A stretch of DNA of 64,000 nt from Leuctra nigra (GCA_934045905.1 OW203766.1:30126309-30190308); one strand, 5' to 3'. Shown: positions 10,975 to 22,030, counted from the first letter of the stretch. Translations and numbers: made by a program. The notes: generated by a model not told the origin, from the letters alone.

Positions 10975-11180
10975 ATTCGAAATTTTTATCAAAGACAAAC
11001 TTAGGGTTATCTCTTGGTACATTTTTAATTTTTTTGCTTCGTTAATTAGTAATAATTAATTGATTTTTGTGTGAAAAATTGAAAATGTTCTTGTCACAAT
11101 GGGTACCGTATGGAGTTTAATTTTAAAAATTTGCCAAGTGATAACCCTAAGTTTATCTTTTATCTAATCATGATTAAAAT
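10975..11180. mobile_element. MITE-like inverted repeat
   Basis: Left arm AAAGACAAACTTAGGGTTAT (from about 10991) pairs with the right arm GATAACCCTAAGTTTATCTT (to about 11161). Pairing continues inward with mismatches through TTGG and an AT-rich block, giving arms of roughly 45 bases around an AT-rich centre. Clear target duplications were not found. A non-autonomous DNA transposon remnant is the likeliest reading. Confidence 0.5.
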
Positions 11181-11407
11181 TTGAGATCAATTGGTTCACG
11201 GGTATGGCCTCCAATCGTATCGCAAATTTCATAGTTTTGAGCGGTTTTGTTGAATAACCGGCGCCTAATTAACAATGCAAAAAGCAAAAATTAAATCGTG
11301 CTTCTTATTCAGACTGATCATGTGAACATCCTATCAAAGTTACACCCACTTATGAAACAATTTTTCTCTCTTAATTTTCTAAAACGGCCGAGCGCTAGTA
11401 TCACCTT

Positions 11408-11500
11408 AATTACTTGGAAAACGCTCCGAGTAACGCATTGATAAGCGAGCCTTCGTACTGCATGCGAATTAATATTCGGGTAAAAGCTGCAGATCTACAA
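11408..11500 (+). repeat. Partial copy C of the dispersed repeat family
   Basis: TTACTTGGAAAACGCTC is followed by GAGTAACGCATTGATAAGCG, CTTCGTACTGCATGCG and GCTGCAGATCTAC. These align with the left end of copy A (7478 onward) and better with copy B read in reverse from about 48000. Only the left terminus is preserved. The shared edge at TTACTNGGAAAACGC in A and C marks a likely element boundary. Confidence 0.6.
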
Positions 11501-11629
11501 CAGACATTGAGTCAAAGGCGCATTGATAATGTATTTGAAATTCTTTGAACAAAATTTAACAAATATTTCGAAACGAGCATTAAATGTCAATGTCAACTGT
11601 ATCCAAACCCCCTTACAGTTGAATAGATC

Positions 11630-11850
11630 TTGCTTTGCTCTCATAGAGCGCTCATGCATGAGGTCACAGGTTCGATTCCAGACGCCGTATAGTTCACAGA
11701 ACAAGCTGGCTCAGGCGACTCGGGCCCGTTGTTTCCCTCCTTACTCATCCTTCCATCCTTCCCAATATCTCCATCAATCACAATCGTCTCCAATCATTCT
11801 CATAATCATTCATGATGAAGTCAACTTGTCCATAAACAACAAGAAAAAGT
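11630..11850 (+). mobile_element. tRNA-derived SINE-like copy with perfect B box
   Basis: A canonical B box, GGTTCGATTCC, lies at 11669-11679, with an A-box-like region (CATAGAGCGCTCATGC) about 30 bases upstream. Downstream, TCCATCAATCACAATC and related words match the body of the copy at 8636-8865, and the tail has TCCATAAACAACAAG. It is not a functional tRNA gene, because no acceptor stem or full cloverleaf could be drawn. The SINE family is shared but unnamed. Confidence 0.6.
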
Positions 11851-12059
11851 ACTAATAATCCAGGATATGTAATAAATATAATTGATTTTCCCCTGATAAA
11901 TTATATTTGAATATCTAGTTAACAAGTATTTTGTACTGATAATACCCAAAATTATAATTAATTATTGATATTTATCTATTCTTCTATACTATCTAAAAAA
12001 AAACAGTAGGTATGAATCTCAACCAAAAAAGGAGCATTACAAATGGACATTTGTAACCC

Positions 12060-12290
12060 CGACGTCAATGCACGTGCCTCGCGGTTGCAGCGAATGCGTC
12101 GTTAATGATGACGTAATAACCAATCAGCGCACGACCTTGCTGCGAGTGACCTTGACCGAAGACCTGCCGATGATGACCTTGAGCGTCCTCGGACCCGACT
12201 TAAGACAATCCGATTATCAGTGTTGTGCATCAGCACCCACGCACCCACCCACTTGCCGCCCCCGGGGGAGGATATGTAGAGCAAGAGGGA
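12060..12290. promoter_or_regulatory. Candidate regulatory island: CRE, E-box, CCAAT and FTZ-F1-type half-sites
   Basis: GC-rich block with GACGTCA at 12061, the E-box CACGTG at 12071-12076, a CRE variant TGACGTAA at 12109-12116 and a classical NF-Y word CCAATCAGCG at 12120-12129. Three nuclear-receptor extended half-sites (CGACCTTG near 12132, TGACCTTG at 12147-12154 and 12174-12181) follow in the same orientation. TGACCTTG is the complement of CAAGGTCA, the site type of FTZ-F1 and ERR receptors. Such density in 120 bases suggests an enhancer or promoter. No associated exon is evident. Confidence 0.45.
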
Positions 12291-12453
12291 CAGGTATTGA
12301 AACATGGCTGCTGATCCAGGTGTGAGAATGCCTGGTGTAATACGTTTGTTAGAATACTACGACGGGTGTCATGCCGAAAGAGTCATGAAAGGGCCCGGAA
12401 GGACATTGGCTGGCCCAGGAAAGGCGTTTCAGTTAATCTGGGGACTGGAATCC

Positions 12454-12785
12454 TGTTTTTCAGATTCTCAACACTATAGAAAAAACAAGTTTGGGGCGCT
12501 GAAATTGCCACTTTTTGGTTACATTTTTGGTAGGAAATCTGTAACTGAATATAAACTGGCAAAAATGTTATCCATGATTTTATATTATGTAGGTAATAAA
12601 ATCTACTACTACAATCTTATGTTTTTCAGATTCTCAACACTATAGAAAAAACAAGTTTGGGGCGCTGAAATTGCCACTTTTTGGTTACATTTTTGGTAGG
12701 AAATCTGTAACTGAATATAAACTGGCAAAAATGTTATCCATGATTTTATATTATGTAGGTAATAAAATCTACTACTACAATCTTA
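12454..12785 (+). repeat. Perfect 166-bp tandem duplication
   Basis: 12454-12619 and 12620-12785 are identical over the full length as read. The unit starts TGTTTTTCAGATTCTCAAC and ends CTACTACTACAATCTTA. Either it is very recent or it reflects an assembly error. Each unit begins with a TTTTTCAG acceptor-like word, but no supported exon follows. Confidence 0.95.
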
Positions 12786-13110
12786 AGACGTGATGTAGTT
12801 GTAAGAAATTTTAATTAAAAAATGCAAATCTGCCCGATTCTTTTAAAATCCTGGATTCCAGAGAGGGGAAGCGATCCTCTTACCCCCTCACCCCCCACCC
12901 CTGGAACAATATTTGAACCAATTACTTTTCATTTCGTGAACTCTACATGATGTGATGCAATGCATTTACTTGCAACTGTAACCTGACCTTCCAAATGACC
13001 TAATGTAAGTCAGAAGCGCGATGGAATCTTTTCGACAAGACAAATGCCGATCGCTTGCCAAACTGTGAAGGCCTGACTAATACTACTTCATGCCTCATTC
13101 AGACACAATA
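12786..13110. other. Non-coding, no recognised content
   Basis: AT-rich with a short C-rich patch near 12880-12900. No gene, RNA or repeat is supported. Confidence 0.5.
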
Positions 13111-13232
13111 TTAGTGCATAGCTTGGCGGTGGTAACTTGGCGATATGCGTTCACACTTGACAATGTGGCCCCTATTTAAAATTCAATCATGATAGGTGTA
13201 GAGGGGCTTGGCAATGTCTTTACAAGTTTTTA
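13111..13232 (+). repeat. Compact copy of the GCTTGGCGG..AACTTGGCG dispersed repeat
   Basis: GTGCATAGCTTGGCGGTGGT, AACTTGGCGATATGC and GGGGCTTGGCAATGTC..TTTACAAGT match the two blocks found at 9868-9925 and 10268-10312. The intervening 60 bases here are probably the uninterrupted form. Confidence 0.5.
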
Positions 13233-14060
13233 TATGTGTGTAAAAGAGCGAAGAGTACCGTTATCAAAAATTATTTAAACCTTTTAATCTCACTTTAATT
13301 ATAGTGGACTTTATTATGCAAATTAAAAATCAATTAAGGATTAATGACGAAAATAATTAAATCTTAATTAAATTTGTGGGTAAGCAAAAATTAAATTAAT
13401 TGGTAAATGAAACACCTAGTAAAATGTTTGAGGCTGGTTTTATGAACGGATGGCGAGTAAGTCCTGAACTCCCTGAATAAGTCCTGAACTATTCAGGACC
13501 GATGAGCGAGCCGTCGAGAGATCGAGATCGTCAAGACATCTAATCGTCAATCATATTACCGAATACAATGGAGTTTTCGTGTCCGCACCGTGCGTTTCTT
13601 CCCAGTGTGAATATCTCCCGTCTGCTGCACTTTGCCCGACAGACACCAGCTATTGCAACAGACAAATGCATTCTATTAACCAAGTGGGACATCGTCGACA
13701 TCGGCTTGGCGTCGCGGCGCTGCTAGAGAAATGTGGGTCGACCTCGTCGTGGATCTATTGTTGTCAGATGTATTGACAACTCGGAACGCAAATATGGCCA
13801 GTGGCGGAGACCGAGAGAATATGTGCCGATGAAGTTGGATAGATGCGAGGACGTTATCCCCATTTCCCACATTCCATTTGGATGTACTCTTCCACATTCC
13901 CGTCATTCAATTATTTAATTAATTTGTCTTCTTGGCAAACAATGCATCTTCTTTCCTCTACTCGAAACAGATTCCTCTTTGAAGCCATGTTTTTACTTTT
14001 ATTTGTTCAGTTATTTTATTTCAGAATGATTACACGTTTTGATGATAGAGAACGTAGTAC
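13233..14060. other. Non-coding with a GC-richer patch
   Basis: 13461-13500 has the word GTCCTGAACT twice, the second forming an 8-bp hairpin GTCCTGAA/TTCAGGAC. 13560-13860 is GC-richer and open in short frames on both strands, but there are no convincing splice borders or recognisable protein. Confidence 0.4.
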
Positions 14061-14087
14061 GGGGGGGGGGGGGGGGGGGGGGGGGGG
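14061..14087 (+). repeat. Poly-G tract
   Basis: 27 consecutive G, the longest homopolymer G run seen in the window. It is a G-quadruplex candidate and its length is unreliable in most sequencing data. Confidence 0.95.
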
Positions 14088-14212
14088 TACTGCCCAATTT
14101 CATTTCATTTCAAAGATGATATCGTATGTATTATATGATTATGTTACATCTTTTTAGTCGCTTTTTAGATGATATTAAATTTACTACAGCATTATACTTA
14201 TAGTTACCCAGT

Positions 14213-14317
<105 letters not shown>

Positions 14318-14438
14318 GGGAACGCCGTCGCGCGCATTATTAATGGTTTACATGACGGGTGTCTCTAGTAAAGTAGAATTGTTCTGAGCCTCATTTCTTC
14401 CGTGGGTCCCTGAGAAGCTGAGAGACCCTTCATAATTT

Positions 14439-14734
14439 CCGTTCCGCCACTGTGGATCATAGCACGTAACTGCTCCTGACCTGTAGGCCCCTGGACCCCG
14501 TCAAAGTACCGTTCCGCCACTGTGGATCATAACATGCTACACCTGATCTGCAGGCCCCTGGACCCCGCCAAAGTACCGTTCCGCCACTGTGGATCATAGC
14601 ACGCAACTACTTCTGACCTGCAGGCCCCTGGACCCCGTCAAAGTACCGTTCCGCCACTGTGGATCATAACACGCAACTGCTCCTGACCTGTAGGCCCCTG
14701 GACCCCGTCAAAGTACCGTTCCGCCACTGTGGAT
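14439..14734 (+). repeat. 70-bp minisatellite, 4.3 units
   Basis: Units at 14439-14508, 14509-14575 (67 bp, small deletion), 14576-14645, 14646-14715 and a partial unit to 14734. Each starts CCGTTCCGCCACTGTGGAT and ends GGCCCCTGGACCCCG(T/C)CAAAGTA. Units 1 and 4 are the most alike in the variable middle (GCTCCTGACCTGTAGG), suggesting higher-order duplication. The array is GC-rich against an AT-rich background and follows the CTGT repeat by about 120 bases. Confidence 0.95.
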
Positions 14735-16869
14735 GCGAAGTGCAGCAGATTATTATAACATGACTGCTCCTGGTCTAAATCTGGCACTCACTGGCTTAGA
14801 TCTTTGACAATGCCATAGTGCAGTGTTTGACTTGTAGTTTATGTTTTTGTTTGAACACAATTAGATGCTAAATACCGTCAATGTATCTTCTGGCGACGGC
14901 AACTGCATAGATGCAAGATGCAACTGCATTTGCATGCATCAATCATCGGAGGCATGTCACATCTGTCATGTGTAATACAAAGTAGCATTTGGCTTGACGG
15001 CTTTCCAAATGAACTCAATGTGAGGTAAACATACACCTGCTGGCACATAAATAAAATAAAATTGCATAAAATTGACGAAGAGTCAATTGATAAAGGTGAC
15101 TAATTTACCTATAGTATATTTTATCTGAGTGGTAATGTATGTGATTATTTGAAAAATCTAGATTGTATAGAAGTATAAATAGAACTGATCAAATTCAACT
15201 AAATTGCTAAATTGTATCTTCTAATTAGTAGTAGTAACTAATTCTAACTAATTATCTAGTTTGTTTTTCTTGAAAAGGTTTTTAAACTTTTTTTTGATTT
15301 GGGTTTGCGGATAATAATTCTGATGCTGAAAAACATAGAAATGTAATGAATATAATATCAACAATTTGATATATTTCCACCAGCGACCATTCCGGTTATT
15401 TCTTCTTTTTCCTATATTTATTTTAGCACCAGACCACTCATCAATAACTGATTGTTTACTTCCATTTTACAAAATAAATCCCGTATTAGGTACCTAAATC
15501 TAGTTTAAGAGCGAAATATCATTCTCTGCAACGAACTAGAGAGAAAAGTGAGACGTGCTATACGCGGCATATTGTCAGGACATATGGGAACAAGTGGCGT
15601 GTATTCTCTCACCTGAGACTAACACATCATGAGCGTCCCGACGCTAACAATACCCGTCGCGGCGTCACAACTCGCCGTCTGGCCGGGCCACCGACGCCGA
15701 GGGGAGGGAGGGGGGGGGGGGGGGCGTCGCCTAAACCCGAGCGACGAGGTCATGAACTGGAAAACCAACAGCCGCTCGGACAAGGAAGTTGTTACAATGA
15801 TGACCTAACATCCGAATACCCAGCTCTTGAGATTCTTTGCAGCTTAGTTCAAGATGATAGTTTATTTTCAATCAAGTGGCTGTTTTTTATACCGTTTGCG
15901 ATTTTAAATTTCCTGATCCGAATCTAAAAATAAAGATACATTTTATAAACTGAGATTCTTTATGTTGTTTATTGCTAGGTCATTTGCTGTGTGTGGATGA
16001 TTATGATGTTTGGATTGAGGATGATGACGAAAGGGGAAGGTTGGAAATAGCTGTTTAAATACCTTGATATGATCTAAGACCTTCGTTGGATCTTAAATCT
16101 TAGCAAGATCTTGATGATGCAAGATTTTACCAACATTTTTAACTAATCTTCTAAAGCCTGGCAATATATTAGGTCCTAATTTTGCTAATATGTCCCATAA
16201 TCATCTTGCCAAGATTTCCAGCATTTAAAGCCAACTTGAATTCATAATGTTAAGATTAATTTAGATATATTATTATATTATAAAGTATATTTTATTAATT
16301 TTAAAAATTATTTAATTGGAAGCGGTTACCGCAAAATTTAAATTATACATTTTATTACTTCATGCGATCTTTTAAATTACATCTATTGACATAATGTTCT
16401 AGCATTTTTTTACTGTTCATAATTATATAAAATTAGTAATTTATATTTTATACCGTTGTTTTAACCAGGGATTAATAATTATGCTGCTGATGGAACGACC
16501 TTGTCAACAAAATCTCAATTGATTTGACGATATCTATTTTGTATGTGAATTATCTGGTGTCTGATAGTTACCGTGATTGTTGCTGGTGTAATAGATTGTT
16601 GACCATTAAAACGTATTATTGTTGCATTCTCATCGCTCTACCAGCAAGGTTAACCACTCACGAACCTTGCTTTCTTTTTCAACAATCCCATTGAAAGAAA
16701 TTTTCAAATTCAGAGGTCATGTGTCGCAAATATTTGCAAAATACATTTATACATATTTGTTTTTGTTCATCAGAATATAATTAATTCAAACTTGTTTAAT
16801 GGGATTTATAGACGACTTGCAAGCTAGATTATGTCAATGAAGAAATGGGAATGACGGAAGGAGGCGGTA
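14735..16869. other. Non-coding, GC patch and AAGATCTTGC words
   Basis: 15600-15740 is GC-rich with several CpG-dense words and a 15-base G run at 15710-15724. 16070-16215 holds another cluster of AGATCTTG / CTTGCCAAGATT words. The remainder is AT-rich with nothing recognised. Confidence 0.5.
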
Positions 16870-16879
16870 GTGGTCTAAC

Positions 16880-17025
16880 TATTAGTATCGAACCTTTCAA
16901 ATAGTTGCCCCTAGACTGAGGAAAATCATGACAAACCTCAGTCAGGAACGTCGACTGAGGGAATCGAACCCGAGAATGAGTCTCAGTGTGTCTACATTTG
17001 AGCCAACTCCTCGTGAAACTATCTT
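16880..17025 (-). mobile_element. tRNA-derived SINE-like copy, minus strand
   Basis: The complement of a perfect B box (GGAATCGAACC at 16970-16980) and, to its right, the complement of an A-box-like word (GAGTTGGCTCAAATG, about 17000-17014) are spaced as in a tRNA-type promoter read leftward. The body then reads GGTTTGTCATGATTTTCCTC on the minus strand, resembling the TCGTGATTTT words in the + copies at 30852 and 56965. Confidence 0.6.
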
Positions 17026-17030
17026 ACATA

Positions 17031-17735
17031 ATAAACATACGTTTCACATTTTTCAACTTATTTTTCTTGTTCCTCGATGATACTTTGAACTTGTCAAATA
17101 ATGAACTTTTTCCCCTATAAAATTATTTGCACTTACGTCTAGGTGTACAATACCGATGTTGTTAACACTTATTTATTTTCTTGTTTATGAGCTTGCTATG
17201 ATCTTATCTGCGCAAAAAGACAAGGAAAGGAAGTTTTCTTACAAAAGATCAAATAAAATGACTAGAAGATTGCCGTGTTGACATCTTCCATATCGCAAAT
17301 ATCACGACAAATATTACAATCCTGGACTTGTGATTGGCAACATGCAAAACAAGACGTACATTGCCCGTATGTCCAGATCAGGTACCTCTTCCTTATTTAT
17401 CGTTATTAAGGGTAATATGCGAGAGAGTATTTTGAAAGTAACCACCCGCTGACACCTCTAGGCCTCTCATCAGAAACTGGAATTTCGTTCTCCTTTACCC
17501 TTCTTCAATTGGTTGCATACACGTCATAACCAGTCATAACTATAAGGATTTGTGCGAAAAGTTGCATTAAAAAACCCCATGAATCCATCAAAATTATACA
17601 TTAAATAGTAAGTGAAGTGGGTATATATAGACTATACAAAACTTCCAAATTTCAGTTTCTTTAATTGTAGTATTGGTATACCAATACTATAATTTGTGTG
17701 AAACTTTCATGGAGGAAACCAGGTATTTTAACATA
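17031..17735. other. Non-coding with a 22-bp perfect palindrome
   Basis: AT-rich. TAGTATTGGTA|TACCAATACTA at 17668-17689 is a perfect palindrome without a spacer. Nothing else is recognised. Confidence 0.6.
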
Positions 17736-17956
17736 GGTACACACAACAAATCATAAAACAGTATTTGACCAAAACAGATTGGCTGCAGGTCTGGTTCATT
17801 GACAATCAATCCTTGTTATTATCAAAGAAATCAGAGCTCACCTACTAGAGGTAGATGACGAGTTAGCATTATTAGACTTCATCAGATGATGCCATCACAT
17901 TTTTTTCAGACAATCCATTTCTTTCAAATACCGTTTTATGAATTGTCGAGTGTACT
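17736..17956 (+). mobile_element. MITE, copy 1 (GTACAC termini)
   Basis: Terminal inverted repeats: the left end, GGTACACACAACAAATCATA then AAACAGTATTTGA, mirrors the right end, ending TGAATTGTCGAGTGTACT. A second copy in opposite orientation lies at 51830-52023 and shares the interior (CAGATTGGCTGC, CCTTGTTATTATCA, ATGATGCCATCACATTTTTT). This copy has a roughly 27-base longer centre. Copy 2 is flanked by TTAA on both sides. The flanks here (CATA and TACA) are not intact TTAA. There is no coding capacity, so it is a non-autonomous DNA element, possibly piggyBac-type if the TTAA target is real. Confidence 0.75.
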
Positions 17957-18225
17957 TACAAAATAAATATCGGAATTTGTATTATAGTTTATTGTACCAA
18001 TTTGGAATTTCTTAAAGAATTTAAATCTGTAACCGACCTTTACGTAATTACTTATCAACTTGAAATACGCGATTTATCATAATTGTATTAAAAATCACAA
18101 CGAAAGAGACCTGTGAAGTACACTGATGGTAACTGCATTTCTGAACAGTACAGCACTAAAACTAACTCTGGAGCTATTTCTTATCACATCTTCTAATCTC
18201 GTGGGATGTTTTCTCTGTTTTCCAG

Positions 18226-18378
18226 GAGCCGAATCTCGCCAATCGCGGCGGGCTTCTATTTCGCGGTGCGCGCGTGGCCGCCACTTTCTTTCTCGACGGC
18301 AGTGACAGTGTGAATCTAGGTGACCCACATTTTCAGACCCCCCCACTCGCCCGAAAACCAACCGGCATCGAACTGAAT
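18226..18378 (+). CDS. Putative 51-codon internal coding exon, product unknown
   Basis: A GC-rich block stands out from AT-rich flanks. Its left edge is a good acceptor (TTTTCTCTGTTTTCCAG|GAG) and its right edge a consensus donor (GAAT|GTAAGT, GT at 18379). The 153 bases between are a whole number of codons and fully open in the frame starting GAG. The frame stays open from about 18166 to 18504. The peptide (begins EPNLANRGGL, contains FFLDGSDSVNLGDPHF) matches no family I recognise. It fits an internal, perhaps cassette, exon of a + strand gene, but a chance open GC-rich patch cannot be excluded. Confidence 0.35.
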
Positions 18379-18790
18379 GTAAGTCAAAGTCAAATTGCCA
18401 TTATTCAGGGTCGCTGCTCACACTTGGCGGCCCTGCACCTCCGATCAAATTTCACGGTCGAAATTTCGCCAAGTTTGTATTTGTTATTTAATATGTATAT
18501 GTGATTTGATATCGATTGTTGTCTGGACTTAGTTTGTCGGTCAAGGGATACGTTAGAGAGTGCATTTTTGGATTATATTTTTGGTCTTTTACTTTTTATA
18601 TGAACCGTCATTGATTTGTCGTACAATAGGCGCCAATTTTTATCTAGTGGAGCGGTCGCTCCACGCCAGCCAAGTCGTACGGCGCGCGCACACTCTCATA
18701 TAAAGGCTGGAGCAAACCCACTTTTACTGTAAGCATCAAAGTGGCATTTTCGGCCTACTGGATCTTAAAATTGGAAAATCTCACATTGTT
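18379..18790. other. Non-coding after the putative exon
   Basis: 18640-18720 is GC-richer (AAGTCGTACGGCGCGCGCAC). Nothing is recognised. Confidence 0.4.
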
Positions 18791-18949
18791 GCGATATATC
18801 TTAATTTCGAGCTATGGCCCACCCTACAACATATACCAAATTTGGGAACAATAGGTCACGCCCTTTGCGCGCTAGAGGGCCGTAAAAACAGTGTTTTAGG
18901 GCGGTTTTCATAATAATAATAATCTCAGTAGTAGTAGTAGTAGTCTCCT

Positions 18950-19990
18950 GGAATTCAAATCCGGTAACATGGCCACAGCCTAAACGGCTGAACCGATTGA
19001 TCTCACATTTTTACCACGTGTGCACTTTTGGCGTCTGATTTAACCTTCACCCCATAAATTTTTTGTGCCGCCATTTTGAAACCGGAAGTGACGTCATATC
19101 TCGACAACGGCTATACCGATCGGAACGAAATTTGCGCCAAACGATTCAGACGGTAAACTATATGGATTATCAATAGCAACAGACTAAAATTTATGTTAAC
19201 GAAACCGGAAATGACGTCATGAAATTTGAAATACATCGATTGGCATTTCGGCAACAAATTTGATCCGATTATTTTGTTATTTATGTAACGTATGTACTTT
19301 TGATATCTCATTTGACTTATTATAAAACCTACCGGAAGCCGCCATTTTGAAACCGGAAGTGACATCATATGTCAATAACGGCTAAATAGATTTGAACGAA
19401 ACCAGCGCTAAACAATTTAGACGGTCAACTTTATGTATTATCATCAATAATATTTTGCAGTTTCCCATACCGAAACCGGAAATGACGTCACACATTTTAA
19501 AAATCTCACAAATTTACATTTTGATACAATAAATATACTATTTGAGACAGCTTATAATAAAATGTTATCATGTTTAAATTATAATTCAAGGGGTCAGTGA
19601 TTTCAGCAGCCATTTTGAAACAGGAAGTAACGTCATATCTTGAAAATTGGTTGACTGATCGGTATGAAACTACCGCCAAACGATTCGGAAGGTCATCTCT
19701 ATGAAATGGGAACAGTCACACTAGAAATTTCCTATTTATAAGACCGGAAATTACATCATTCAAATTTAAAAATTATTATAATCCCCTCCTATATAATGAA
19801 TACATATTCAGAAAACTTAAAATGATACACATCATTTATAGATATACATTCTTTGTGGCAGTGCAGTAAGTTCAGGAGCCATTTTGAAAACCGAAGTGTT
19901 GCCATATCTCGGAACTCGGTTAACTGATAGGAATGAAACCTTTGCTATTCTTCATGAAAGATCATTTAAAGCAAATATATAGTACCATAC
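18950..19990 (+). repeat. Degenerate satellite, about 270-bp period, with ACCGGAAGTGACGTCA words
   Basis: The word GCCATTTTGAAACCGGAAG, diverging to the right, starts units at 19067, 19338, 19606 and 19875. Each unit carries a second ACCGGAAATGACGTCAT-like word about 123 bases later, so these words alternate at roughly 123 and 147 bases: 19081, 19204, 19352, 19475, 19620, 19743, 19889. Each is followed by ATATCTCGACAACGGCTATA or a variant, or by an AAATTT stretch. Similarity decays from left to right. A partial unit (CCTAAACGGCTGAACCGATT near 18980) lies upstream. A trinucleotide patch (AAT)n/(AGT)n at 18915-18945 precedes it. No protein is evident. Confidence 0.85.
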
Positions 19991-20103
19991 GCAGATTTTC
20001 ATTAGTAAACCAAATTGTCAATGGCGACTATTTTTAATGGATTTAGTAATTGTTCAATTGACGTCACAAGTTCTAAGAATAAACTAAAAAAAGGAGTGAT
20101 ATC

Positions 20104-20499
20104 CCCATAAAAAACACTCCGTGTAAAAATACCAGCCAAGTCTCTACAACTAAAAAAAATTATGAAATCTAAAAAATTCTGCACTGAAAAGTAGTGATAT
20201 CAAAAAATGGTCCAAGTCAAACTTTATTTGAAAATCAAAAAATACTTGGCGCATCTTTTTTTTAGGGCATAATAGGTATACTACATGTATTATGTATATT
20301 TGATGTATATTTTCTATCTGGTCTATACTTCTAAACTCTGTATACACGATGCGCCAAGTATTTTTTGATTTTCAAATAAAGTTTGACTTGGACCATTTTT
20401 TGATATCACTACTTTTCAGTGCAGAATTTTTTAGATTTTATAATTTTTTTTAGTTGTAGAGACTTGGCTGGTATTTTTACACGGAGTGTTTTTTATGGG
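20104..20499. mobile_element. Long near-perfect hairpin (152-bp arms, 92-bp loop)
   Basis: Left arm 20104-20255 begins CCCATAAAAAACACTCCGTG. Right arm 20348-20499 is its reverse complement with one mismatch seen (TATGAAATC against TATAAAATC). The loop at 20256-20347 is AT-rich and not repeated. If transcribed it would fold into a 150-bp dsRNA stem. It may be a fold-back or MITE-type element with long terminal inverted repeats, or a de novo inverted duplication. No clear target-site duplication is seen. Very high arm identity implies recent origin or gene conversion. Confidence 0.9.
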
Positions 20500-21764
20500 T
20501 TTCTTTTTCTTGACAATTTTAGGCATATAATTTTTTTAAATAGGTAGACTAATAACACAGTACTCTGTATATATTTTTTGCATATGAAGGTAAATAATAA
20601 AAAAGGAAGAAAAATATGCGCATGTTGGTTATAATAATTTAGTCATTAATTCCTGTTCAAAACGTTTAAATTACATTGTATACTACCTACTAAATTCCGC
20701 CTCTAATTTAGCACACATCGCCCCCCCCCCCCCCTCCCCCTCACACACATGGGCCAAATAGTTGTCAAATATTATATATTCGCATTTAAATGCGTTGCGC
20801 TGACATGTATAAGACTTCTCAGAATAGATTCAGCGACGCATAAAAATCGTGTCGATATTTTTTGATCTAAATAAAGTTTCCCCCAAGGTCCGCGGCCCCG
20901 CTGGACGTTGACATATTTCGGGTCATGCTTTGCGTCAGGACCTTGCGGATGGAGTGGATTTTTCGCCGGGATTTCGTCCAAAATTGCCGGGACGTTTCGC
21001 AACGAGTGTGTTATTGCGACTCTTGCCAAGGGAATAATTAAACATGAAACAAGCTGATTAAAACGTCACATGTAAGGTCGAACTGCTGGAAAGTTACATG
21101 AGATTTCCAATGAATCCATTAATAGGATTTGTAAGAGGCTTCGATCGTAATTTTGCCTGACTTTATGCATTATAATAAACAAAATGCTGCAGCTTTGAGA
21201 TTAAAATGGCTTATTTTGGTGGGCAAGACTTCTGTTTTATAAGGGGTGTAGAAATACATTTTTGACGTTTAGCAATTAATATTTCGCGGGCTCTATAAGG
21301 ATAAGAATATAGGATAAATTCTATAAATATATATCTGTAACGTAACATAGTGGTGTATATAGTAGGTGAACGTCAGCCATTAATTAACTATCTATTTATG
21401 TAAACGCATCTACATAAAACTTTTCTATTTTAAAAATAAATTAAAATCAATCAAATAACGTGTTTATTCAGACGTGATAGGTAATTAGTTGCTATTATAT
21501 TCGAATGTCGGTTTAAATATTACTCATTTTTATATACCTAATATAGATCATAAAGTGAATATCAATTTTCGTTATTGCTTAAAAAAATTTGTAAATCTAA
21601 AACATTTAAATTTTAAATATAAATTGAAATAAGTTGTTGCTCGTCACGAAAATTGAGGTAATAATAACATGGTATTAAAAGGTCTAAATTTCGACCAATA
21701 TTCATGAAAACTCCTGCCTCTCATTAGGAAATGTCGTTAATTATTAGTTCCTCGACAATGTATA
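20500..21764. other. Non-coding with poly-C and a GC patch
   Basis: Poly-C tract at about 20721-20734. 20870-21030 is GC-richer with TCCGCGGCCCCGCTGG and GTCAGGACCTTGCGG words. A short minus frame across it has no recognisable protein and no clear splice borders. The rest is AT-rich. Confidence 0.45.
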
Positions 21765-22030
21765 ATGAAATCAGTGCCTCAAGGCCTTGAGTATCGGGAT
21801 TCGAACCGGGACTCTTGTCTGGGGGGACACGTGACCAAGCACGTGTGTTGGCTTAGAGTCCAGGCGCTACTAATCATTCCTGTCGTTTTGTTCGATCTTC
21901 TTGTCCTAATCCAGTGTCCTGGGAGGTCCCCGGTTCGATGCCAAGGCCGGCTGATTGTGGGATTTTTACAATCACAGCTGGAATATTTCCAACAATTGAC
22001 TAGAAACTACTTCCTATTCCCCCATTCATT
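21765..22030. mobile_element. Two opposed tRNA-derived SINE-like segments
   Basis: GGATTCGAACC near 21798 is the complement of a canonical B box (GGTTCGAATCC), giving a minus-strand tRNA-like head. About 130 bases to the right CCCCGGTTCGATGCC near 21928 is a + strand B box followed by GGCCGGCTGATTGTGGGATT. That word resembles the GGCTAGTCTGATTATGG body of the copies at 30852 and 56965. So two copies appear to lie head to head, the left one truncated. Confidence 0.5.
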
